DNA from: an uncultured Candidatus Peregrinibacteria bacterium
Lineage (GTDB): Bacteria > Patescibacteriota > Gracilibacteria > Peribacterales > Peribacteraceae
Assembly: GCA_903822115.1 (NCBI GenBank)
Contig: CAIJNU010000028.1
Coordinates: 1 to 7,794 of the forward strand
DNA: 7,794 bases
Reading direction: 5' to 3'
Shown here: positions 1 to 4,815 of the stretch, one piece after another
Layout of the letters: each line of letters begins with the position of its first letter
Numbering within the stretch: position 1 is the stretch's first letter
The notes under the pieces: model-generated
Databases searched by the model: none
What the model saw: only the letters and a program-made list of their open reading frames with translations
Told to the model about the DNA's origin: nothing
Position numbers and translations under genes: made by a program

Positions 1-489
1 ACACCCACCACAAAGCCTCATGAAGAGCCTGCCGACCCTGCTGCACCCGCAACACCATCTGCCACACCGCCTTCTGCACCTTCGGCCACTCCCGCGGAAA
101 ACGCGCTGAATGCTGCGAAGAAGTTTCCACCGAACAGTGATCTCTTCACTGGCAATAAAACATATTCGTTATCTTTAAATAAAGGAAAAACCTTTAAAAT
201 TGGTAACGGATCAATAGATATAGACGGGCAACATTTATTTTTTACATGTACTGTCAAAGGATCAACTGCTGATGGACTTTTAAACGCAAAAAGATTTTCC
301 AATGATGGCATGGGTAATTTCAAAATCAGTTTTCTGGAGGCGTATACTAGTGAAAAGATTGATGTGGTGATATCACACCAATCATTTATCAAATGGCTCA
401 ATGATGTGGTGGATAATGAAAGTACTACTCCATTGATATTAAATAATGGAGAGCAAATCGAGCCTCTTCCTATGGATTTTTCTTCATAA
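1..489 (+). CDS. C-terminal part of an unrecognised protein with a Pro/Ala-rich linker
   Basis: Frame 1 is open from the first base to the TAA at 487-489, giving the last 162 residues of a protein whose start lies left of the window. I do not recognise a family. Residues 1-32 are low-complexity (Pro, Ala, Thr, Ser, Glu), typical of a flexible linker in an envelope or secreted protein. Residues about 38-162 form a compact mixed domain with alternating hydrophobic strands (KTFKIGNGSIDIDG, HLFFTCTVKG, NFKISFLEAY, IDVVISHQSF) and a single Cys, ending in PLPMDFSS. No membrane segment or catalytic motif is visible in this part. Codons beyond about base 125 are clearly more AT-rich than those of carA or cofE, so the domain may have a different origin from the core genes. 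Its end faces the end of the 539-1045 gene across a hairpin. The coding call rests on the long open frame, the domain-like composition and the hairpin after the stop. Confidence 0.75.
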   Translation, partial: TPTTKPHEEPADPAAPATPSATPPSAPSATPAENALNAAKKFPPNSDLFTGNKTYSLSLNKGKTFKIGNGSIDIDGQHLFFTCTVKGSTADGLLNAKRFSNDGMGNFKISFLEAYTSEKIDVVISHQSFIKWLNDVVDNESTTPLILNNGEQIEPLPMDFSS

Positions 490-492
490 TTA

Positions 493-536
493 AGCAGTGG
501 GCGGAGTCCGTGAAGACTCCGCCCGGTGGCACTGCT
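493..536. terminator. Hairpin between two convergent genes
   Basis: A perfect 10-bp stem (499-508 GGGCGGAGTC with 515-524 GACTCCGCCC, 6-nt loop) is extended by an outer 6-bp stem (493-498 AGCAGT with 531-536 ACTGCT) across a one-sided bulge. It lies exactly between the stop at 489 and the opposing stop at 539-541, so it probably terminates transcription from both sides. There is no U-tract on either strand, so it may act mainly as an RNA 3'-end stabiliser or with Rho. Confidence 0.6.
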
Positions 537-538
537 GG

Positions 539-1045
539 TTAGCTGCCCCCCGGATTGGGTGGCGGCGGGGTTGGTTCGATGCGAACGGCGGATGATGTCC
601 GGCCGTCCTCGGTTTGGTAGTAGACCTTCACGGTCTCGAGTTTTTCCTTTGCTGGAATCTTTATTTCCGTTGGTACGAAAATAAAAGACCCGTCCGATAG
701 TATCAGGACCAGGGTTTTCTCCTTGTCCGAATTCAATGCCTTGAGGGTGTTACCCGTTAGTCTGTAGTCGACCCCCGTTTGGGGGGGGTTTACCGGGTAT
801 ACATCTAGCCATTTCCATAGACACCTGGTCGCAGGATAAATGAGTGGATTTGTCCCAGTGAATGCACCTGTCGTAAACATTAGTGCACTAATTACAAGTA
901 GCTCCCACGTTGGCAAGGTGCCCCATCCGTTCTCTCGTATTCTTACGAGACAGAGTAACCCGTACCAGACTAGGGCGATTCCGATCATGATGACCAGCGA
1001 GAGTGCACCCGCCATCCAGGTGACATTGACTGCGATTGTGTTCAT
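539..1045 (-). CDS. Small two-helix membrane protein of unknown function
   Basis: This 168-residue protein has two hydrophobic helices: about residues 8-35 (ending MIGIALVWYGLLCLV) and about 48-70 (WELLVISALMFTTGAFTG). A soluble C-terminal part of about 95 residues follows, with strand-like stretches (TLVLILSDGSFIFVPTEIKI, TVKVYYQTEDG), and it ends in a Pro-rich tail PTPPPPNPGGS. I do not recognise the family. The start at 1045 is chosen because an AAAGGA Shine-Dalgarno sequence lies at 1054-1059, 8 nt before the ATG. The frame stays open upstream to a TTG at 1096, but that start would sit almost on the promoter. This is the only gene in the window with a clear Shine-Dalgarno sequence. It is probably transcribed alone: its promoter lies at 1102-1129 and its end meets the hairpin at 493-536. 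Confidence 0.75.
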   Translation of the reverse strand: MNTIAVNVTWMAGALSLVIMIGIALVWYGLLCLVRIRENGWGTLPTWELLVISALMFTTGAFTGTNPLIYPATRCLWKWLDVYPVNPPQTGVDYRLTGNTLKALNSDKEKTLVLILSDGSFIFVPTEIKIPAKEKLETVKVYYQTEDGRTSSAVRIEPTPPPPNPGGS

Positions 1046-1101
1046 TGTAGTTGTCCTTTCTGTTTTTTTGACGATGCTTTGAAGAAGCAGTGCCAACTTG
1101 T

Positions 1102-1129
1102 ATTATAAATCAATTTTGTAAAATAGCAA
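1102..1129 (-). promoter_or_regulatory. Sigma70-type promoter of the two-helix membrane protein gene
   Basis: On the minus strand, a perfect -10 box TATAAT (1102-1107) lies 16 nt after a -35-like TTGCTA (1124-1129, 4 of 6 consensus). Transcription would start near 1095, giving a leader of about 50 nt that contains the Shine-Dalgarno sequence. The -35 box begins 3 nt past the terminator of the upstream gene, so the two transcription units abut. Confidence 0.65.
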
Positions 1130-1131
1130 AT

Positions 1132-1163
1132 AAAAAACCGCAGGAGGATACCCACGGTTTTTT
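1132..1163 (-). terminator. Rho-independent terminator of the exported-protein gene
   Basis: A 9-bp stem (AAAAAACCG at 1132-1140 with CGGTTTTTT at 1155-1163) encloses a loop that can add two more GC pairs after a small internal mismatch. On the minus strand it is followed by a T-rich run (TTTTTTATTT), as expected for intrinsic termination. It lies 28 nt after the stop of the 1192-1767 gene. The A-rich arm makes it potentially bidirectional. Confidence 0.75.
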
Positions 1164-1191
1164 CTCTAGAAGAAGCGCAGAAGTGCAATGA

Positions 1192-1767
1192 TCAATTTCG
1201 CTGAAACCAATGTTGACCGTCCGGGCAGACCCAAACCCTGTTGTCAAAGTCCCGGAAGGCATTGGGGCCCATTGGGTCTTTTACTCCAACCCAAGTGTCC
1301 GGACCCACTAGCACCAATCTCGGCCGGAATTCTGGAGCCGGCTCGGTGACGACGGGAGCTTCAGGAGGAACGACCACCTGCTGAATGATGACGGGGGGAC
1401 GGGCCGGACGCATCTTCTCCAACGCCGCGTAAAACTTCTCATCTCTCTCCTGTCTCGCACGTGCGGTGGAGGCCATGGCACCTTCGAGCAATCTAACGGC
1501 GTTAAGTTGTTTCCCCTTTCCCTTGTCATCGGCATGAAACTTCTGGCCTTCAATCACTATTTCCTGTCCTTGTCCATCGACCATCCTTGAACCACCGAGT
1601 TTTACGGTGATCTCTCCGGCGTTGGCAGTTCCCATCAGGCCCAGGCCGGCAAACATCATCGAACGGATAGTTCGGCTCATTTTGGAAGTAGCACTCTTCC
1701 CATTTTTTTCGGGAGTCTGGGCGGAAGCGAGCTGTGGTGCTTCGTTATTTGGGAGATTGGACGGCAT
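1192..1767 (-). CDS. Exported protein of unknown function with signal peptide
   Basis: This 191-residue protein has an unusually long polar N-region (residues 1-34), a short hydrophobic core (about 37-47, MMFAGLGLMGT) and an AxA-type cleavage site ANA-GE near residues 48-51, so it is probably secreted through Sec. The mature part contains a segment rich in Gly and charge (51-86), a helical charged stretch (about 90-118) and a Pro/Val-rich linker (121-148). A C-terminal segment of about 43 residues is rich in Trp and Gly (GPDTWVGVKDPMGPNAFRD, VWVCPDGQHWF) with one Cys. I do not recognise the family. The ATG at 1767 is preferred because the promoter lies just upstream. A second ATG at 1680 (MSRTIRSMMFAGLG) would give a more ordinary signal peptide and is a real alternative. 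Neither has a good Shine-Dalgarno sequence. Confidence 0.75.
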   Translation of the reverse strand: MPSNLPNNEAPQLASAQTPEKNGKSATSKMSRTIRSMMFAGLGLMGTANAGEITVKLGGSRMVDGQGQEIVIEGQKFHADDKGKGKQLNAVRLLEGAMASTARARQERDEKFYAALEKMRPARPPVIIQQVVVPPEAPVVTEPAPEFRPRLVLVGPDTWVGVKDPMGPNAFRDFDNRVWVCPDGQHWFQRN

Positions 1768-1797
1768 GGAAAGTATTGGAAAGGAAACAAGAGTGTC

Positions 1798-1825
1798 AGT
1801 ATAGTACTTCTTTCTCTTCTGTCAA
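1798..1825 (-). promoter_or_regulatory. Strong sigma70-type promoter of the exported-protein gene
   Basis: The minus strand reads TTGACA (1820-1825, perfect -35), a 16-nt spacer, then TATACT (1798-1803, 5 of 6 -10 consensus). The -10 box ends 30 nt before the ATG at 1767, which implies a leader of about 24 nt with no evident Shine-Dalgarno sequence. This is the best-matching promoter in the window. Confidence 0.75.
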
Positions 1826-1960
1826 GTTTCGATTGATGCTTGAAATCTTCATCAGAAAGCGAAATGGAAAGGAATTTCAGCACTTGGTGGATATTTTCTT
1901 AGGCTGATTGGTGAAGAGGTTTCGGTACAGCGAGTCTGTGTCACGGTGAGTCATGTCATC

Positions 1961-2003
1961 CCGAGTCCTTCGACAGAGCTCAGGACAGGCTTTGTCGAGG
2001 GAC
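1961..2003. repeat. Dispersed palindromic repeat (CCTGAGC/GTCGAAGG type)
   Basis: Arms GTCCTTCGACA (1965-1975) and TGTCGAGGGAC (1993-2003) pair with one G-T mismatch around a 17-nt loop holding GAGCTCAGGACAGG. The stretch GTCCTTCGACAGAGCTCAGG (from 1965) matches the core of the repeats inside cofE (5145-5166 and 5586-5607) apart from three substitutions and one inserted base. It lies between genes, about 115 nt beyond the methyltransferase stop. It resembles REP-like palindromes found scattered in many genomes. Confidence 0.7.
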
Positions 2004-2018
2004 GAACCATTACAGACG

Positions 2019-2052
2019 AGCGTGTCTTCGACGGAGCTCAGGGTGACACGCT
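2019..2052. repeat. Second palindromic repeat sharing the same core
   Basis: Perfect 8-bp arms AGCGTGTC (2019-2026) and GACACGCT (2045-2052) enclose TTCGACGGAGCTCAGG (2027-2042). That inner sequence matches TTCGACAGAGCTCAGG at 1969-1984 with one substitution. Two related palindromes therefore lie in tandem 16 nt apart, a BIME-like arrangement. Nothing else recognisable lies in the non-coding stretch 1826-2117. Confidence 0.6.
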
Positions 2053-2117
2053 ACGACAAGACACACTGCAACAAGATACGCCGCAGCAAGAAATGTTTGC
2101 TGACAGGCGGACACGCA

Positions 2118-2954
2118 TCAGAATTTTTTGAAGGTGACGTCGCTGCATTGTTTGAATCTCTTCTTCATCACAGCGATCGCCGCGGGATTGGAATCGATGA
2201 GGATGAACGGACGGCTAAGCTCCATCGCCGCAGCTCCCGTCGTTCCGCTGCCGGCGAAGAAATCGAGGACGGTCTCGCCGGGGCGTGACGACGCGGCAAT
2301 GATGCGCCGCAGAATCGCGATTGGTTTCTGGGTCGGGTAACCGGTCTTCTCTTTGCCGGTCGGACTCACGATCGTATGCCACCATGTGTCGGTGGGTGTC
2401 TTGCCCCGCGCGGCCTTCGCGGCGCCGACGAGCCTCGGCGCGAGGTAGGGGATGCGGTCGAGCGCGGCGTAATTGAAGATGTAGTTCTCAGAGTTCTTCG
2501 CGTACCAGAGGATGTTGTCGTGCTTGGCCGGCCACCGCGTCTTCGATCGCGCGCCGTAGTCGTACGCCCAGATGATCTCGTTGAGGAAGTTCTCCCGTCC
2601 GAAGATCCGATCGAGGAGGATCTTGCAGTAGTGCACCTCGCGGTAGTCGATGTGGAAGTAGAGGCTGCCATCCGCAGTCAGTATCCGATGCGCCTCCTCG
2701 AGCCGCGGCTGCAGGAAAGCGAGGTAGTCGTCGAAGCTATCGCCGTAGGATTGCTCGCCGAGGATCTGCGTGCGGTAGCGTTCTCCGCCAAATCCCTTGC
2801 GATCGCCGGTGGCCGAACGCCGCGTCTGTATGTTTTTTCGCGTCTGTTTCTTCCCCGTATTGAACGGCGGATCGATGTAGATGAGGGAGACCGAAGCCGA
2901 GGGGAGCGTATTCAGCACTTCCAGATTGTCGCCCAAGATGACGCGGCCGGGCAT
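2118..2954 (-). CDS. Beta-class DNA methyltransferase, apparently orphan
   Basis: The 278-residue protein carries both signature motifs of amino-methyltransferases acting on adenine N6 or cytosine N4. The catalytic motif IV, DPPFNTG, is at residues 28-34. The S-adenosylmethionine-binding motif I, DFFAGSGTTG, is at 231-240, preceded by the usual YPTQKP block (206-211) before the last helices. Motif IV before motif I, with the variable target-recognition region between them (about 120-200), is the beta-class order seen in CcrM and RsrI relatives. The N-terminus starts directly at VILGDNLEVLNTLP, as is typical, so the ATG at 2954 fits although the frame is open much further upstream through the antisense of carA. 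No restriction endonuclease gene adjoins it: carA lies on one side and repeats on the other. It may be an epigenetic or housekeeping methylase or a leftover of a lost restriction system. The target sequence cannot be predicted from this sequence. Confidence 0.9.
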   Translation of the reverse strand: MPGRVILGDNLEVLNTLPSASVSLIYIDPPFNTGKKQTRKNIQTRRSATGDRKGFGGERYRTQILGEQSYGDSFDDYLAFLQPRLEEAHRILTADGSLYFHIDYREVHYCKILLDRIFGRENFLNEIIWAYDYGARSKTRWPAKHDNILWYAKNSENYIFNYAALDRIPYLAPRLVGAAKAARGKTPTDTWWHTIVSPTGKEKTGYPTQKPIAILRRIIAASSRPGETVLDFFAGSGTTGAAAMELSRPFILIDSNPAAIAVMKKRFKQCSDVTFKKF

Positions 2955-2960
2955 GGCACG

Positions 2961-2966
2961 AGCATA
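2961..2966 (-). promoter_or_regulatory. -10 box of the methyltransferase gene, leaderless arrangement
   Basis: The minus strand reads TATGCT, then exactly 6 nt, then the ATG at 2954. Transcription would begin at or next to the start codon, giving a leaderless mRNA. No Shine-Dalgarno sequence and no convincing -35 box are present. The same geometry recurs at other genes in the window. Confidence 0.45.
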
Positions 2967-2990
2967 TCTTTTTTTGCCTGCGTCGTCTGC

Positions 2991-2996
2991 TATCCT
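2991..2996 (+). promoter_or_regulatory. Possible -10 box of carA
   Basis: TATCCT (4 of 6 consensus) ends 9 nt before the carA ATG at 3006, which implies a leader of only 0-3 nt. No good -35 box or Shine-Dalgarno sequence is seen. The 51-nt spacer between the two divergent ATGs must hold both promoters. Confidence 0.35.
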
Positions 2997-3005
2997 GCAT
3001 GCGAC

Positions 3006-4118
3006 ATGGCGACTCTCATTCTCTCCGACGGCACGAAGTTTTCCGGAACATCGTTCGGTGCGAAGGTCGACTCCGACGGGGAGGTCGTCTTCAACACGGG
3101 GATGGCGGGGTATCCCGAGAGCCTTTCGGATCCCAGCTACCGCGGACAGATTCTCACCTTCACGTATCCGTTGATTGGCAACTACGGCGTGCCCCGCGAG
3201 CGCAAGAACGCGTGGGGATTTTCCGAAAACATGGAGAGCGAGAACATCCACGTGCGTGGCGTGATCGTCGCGCAGGCGAGCGAGACCTTCAGCCATCACG
3301 CGGCGGTGGGATCGTTTCCGCACTGGCTCGAGAAGCACAAGATTCCCGGCATCACGGGGATCGACACGCGCGCACTCACGAAGAAACTGCGGGAGCACGG
3401 CGTGATGCTGGGCCGCATCGTGCAGGATGATGCGGAGGAAGGGGCGCAGGACGTCGCGGATCCCAATCTTCTCGATCTTGTCGCGGAAGTGTCGTGCAGC
3501 GAGCCGGTCACATACGAGCCCAAAGACGCGGATGAGACGACGCCGACGATCATCGCCTACGACTGCGGTATCAAGCGCAACATTCTGCGCAGTCTTCTGA
3601 AGAGGGGAGTGCGCGTCGTGCGCGTGCCGTGGAATTTCGATCTCGCGTCCTACGACGGTCCCATGCACGGGCTCTTCGTCTCCAACGGGCCGGGAGATCC
3701 CAAGCGCTGCACGGCGACGATCGACAACATGCGCTACGCGATCGAAAATAATCTCCTCACGTTCGGCATCTGTCTCGGCAACCAATTGATGGCGCTTGCG
3801 ATCGGTGGCGATACCTTCAAGCTCAAGTACGGACACCGCGGGTGCAATCAGCCGTGCATCGAAGAGCGCGATGGCAAGAAGACGGACCGCTGCATCATCA
3901 CATCCCAGAATCATGGGTTCGCGGTCGACGATACGAAGCTCCCGAAGGGTTGGAGCGTGTGGTGGCGTAACGGCAACGACGATTCCGTCGAGGGGATCCG
4001 CCACGAGTCGGGGCGATTCTTCGCGGTGCAGTTCCATCCCGAGGCGGCGCCGGGCCCTGAGGATGCAAATTATTTGTTCGATGATTTCGTTGAACTGGTG
4101 AGGAAAGAGAGGGTTTGA
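3006..4118 (+). CDS. carA: Carbamoyl-phosphate synthase small (glutaminase) subunit
   Basis: CarA hydrolyses glutamine and channels ammonia to CarB, the large subunit, for carbamoyl phosphate synthesis in pyrimidine and arginine pathways (cytosol). The 370-residue length is normal. The N-terminal CarA domain starts MATLILSDGTKFSG and contains FNTGMAGYPESLSDPSYRGQ at about residues 29-48 and ITGIDTRALTKKLREHG at about 116-132. The class I amidotransferase domain follows (about 181-370), with SNGPGDP (226-232), the nucleophile Cys256 in FGICLGNQ, SQNHGF (300-305), and the His344/Glu346 pair in QFHPEA. All catalytic residues are present, so the enzyme should be active. The ATG at 3006 gives the standard N-terminus. 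carB is not in the window. carA diverges from the methyltransferase gene and converges on purN with a 10-nt gap and no room for a conventional terminator. Confidence 0.97.
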   Translation: MATLILSDGTKFSGTSFGAKVDSDGEVVFNTGMAGYPESLSDPSYRGQILTFTYPLIGNYGVPRERKNAWGFSENMESENIHVRGVIVAQASETFSHHAAVGSFPHWLEKHKIPGITGIDTRALTKKLREHGVMLGRIVQDDAEEGAQDVADPNLLDLVAEVSCSEPVTYEPKDADETTPTIIAYDCGIKRNILRSLLKRGVRVVRVPWNFDLASYDGPMHGLFVSNGPGDPKRCTATIDNMRYAIENNLLTFGICLGNQLMALAIGGDTFKLKYGHRGCNQPCIEERDGKKTDRCIITSQNHGFAVDDTKLPKGWSVWWRNGNDDSVEGIRHESGRFFAVQFHPEAAPGPEDANYLFDDFVELVRKERV

Positions 4119-4128
4119 AGATTCCGAT

Positions 4129-4716
4129 CTACATCTCCTCCCGCTCCATCATCCCCAACACCTTCGGATACCACTCCACTTCGAGCTTTTGCACGCGCTC
4201 CTTCAGTGTGTCTTCGGTGTCGTCGGGGAGGACGGGGCAGGTTTTCTGAAGGAGGAGGGGACCGGTGTCGACGCCTTCATCGATGTAGTGGATTGTCATG
4301 CCGGACTCCTTGTCGCCGGCCGCGAGCACCTCGCGGTGCGCGTGGGCGCCGGGATACTTGGGGAGGAGCGACGGATGCACGTTGACGATCCTCCGGATCC
4401 ATCGGTGCACGAACCACGGTGAGAGCACCCACATCCAGCCGACCGCCGCGACGATGATTTCCTTCTTCGATGTTGTTCCCCGGAGCGCTTCGAACGCCGC
4501 CTCCAGTCTGCTGTCGTAGTCTTCCCGGCTCTCGAGACGGCTGCGCTCCACGATGCGCACGGGAATCTTCGCAGTGCGCGCCTTCGCCACGCATCCGCGA
4601 TCTTCGCGATCCGTCACGAGCCCGATGCACGGGGATTGCAGTTCGCCGCGTGCGATCGCATCGAGGATCGCTTGGAAGGTGGTGCCGCGTGAGGAGGAGA
4701 GGGCGATGATTTGCAC
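4129..4716 (-). CDS. purN: Phosphoribosylglycinamide (GAR) formyltransferase
   Basis: PurN transfers a formyl group from 10-formyl-tetrahydrofolate to GAR, the third step of purine synthesis (cytosol). From a GTG start the protein has 195 residues, close to the family norm, and begins MQIIALSSSRGTTFQAIL, which aligns with the usual N-terminal strand and phosphate-binding loop. The catalytic block NVHPSLLPKYPGAHAHREVL begins at 112, giving Asn112 and His114, and Asp150 lies in DEGVDTGPLL; these correspond to the Asn106/His108/Asp144 triad of E. coli PurN. Oddities are the loop SSSRGTTF in place of the common SGxGSN and WMWVLSP where GFMRIL-like sequence is usual. The frame is open to a TTG at 4776, but those 20 extra residues are unlike the family. 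A -10-like box 6 nt before the GTG supports the shorter, leaderless form. Other formyltransferases with this fold are less likely. Confidence 0.93.
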   Translation of the reverse strand: MQIIALSSSRGTTFQAILDAIARGELQSPCIGLVTDREDRGCVAKARTAKIPVRIVERSRLESREDYDSRLEAAFEALRGTTSKKEIIVAAVGWMWVLSPWFVHRWIRRIVNVHPSLLPKYPGAHAHREVLAAGDKESGMTIHYIDEGVDTGPLLLQKTCPVLPDDTEDTLKERVQKLEVEWYPKVLGMMEREEM

Positions 4717-4722
4717 GGGGCT

Positions 4723-4728
4723 ATTGTA
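4723..4728 (-). promoter_or_regulatory. -10 box of purN, leaderless arrangement
   Basis: The minus strand reads TACAAT (5 of 6 consensus), then 6 nt, then the GTG at 4716. There is no Shine-Dalgarno sequence and the -35 region is weak. This implies an mRNA that starts at the initiation codon. Read-through from cofE, which ends 99 nt upstream on the same strand, is also possible. Confidence 0.45.
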
Positions 4729-4815
4729 GCTATGGGTTTGATGTTCGTTGAGGGAATTGTTAATAAGGGAAACCAATCAGTTCGAGGATTATGAGAATTT
4801 CACTCTTTGCTTCCT

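Noticed and set aside
18..401. A 127-codon leftward frame at the left edge
   Set aside because: It is a shadow of the rightward partial gene. The hairpin after 489 and the domain-like composition favour the plus strand.
1046..1096. Start of the left membrane-protein gene at the TTG at 1096
   Set aside because: It would start about where transcription begins, and the ATG at 1045 has a well-placed AAAGGA.
2376..3005. An upstream in-frame extension of carA
   Set aside because: It is antisense to the methyltransferase and has Arg/Glu/Val-rich shadow composition. CarA proteins start at MATLILSDGT-like sequence.
2118..4037. A 639-codon leftward frame fusing the methyltransferase to about 361 upstream residues
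   Set aside because: The upstream part is the antisense of carA, whose own catalytic motifs are intact. The methyltransferase N-terminus fits the family from the ATG at 2954, which also has a -10 box 6 nt upstream.
3006..4118. UGA recoding as in Gracilibacteria
   Set aside because: UGA ends carA, the methyltransferase gene and the lipoprotein gene at the expected places, so it is read as stop here.
4717..4776. Start of purN at the TTG at 4776
   Set aside because: The extra 20 residues do not fit the family N-terminus, and the GTG at 4716 has a -10-like box 6 nt upstream.
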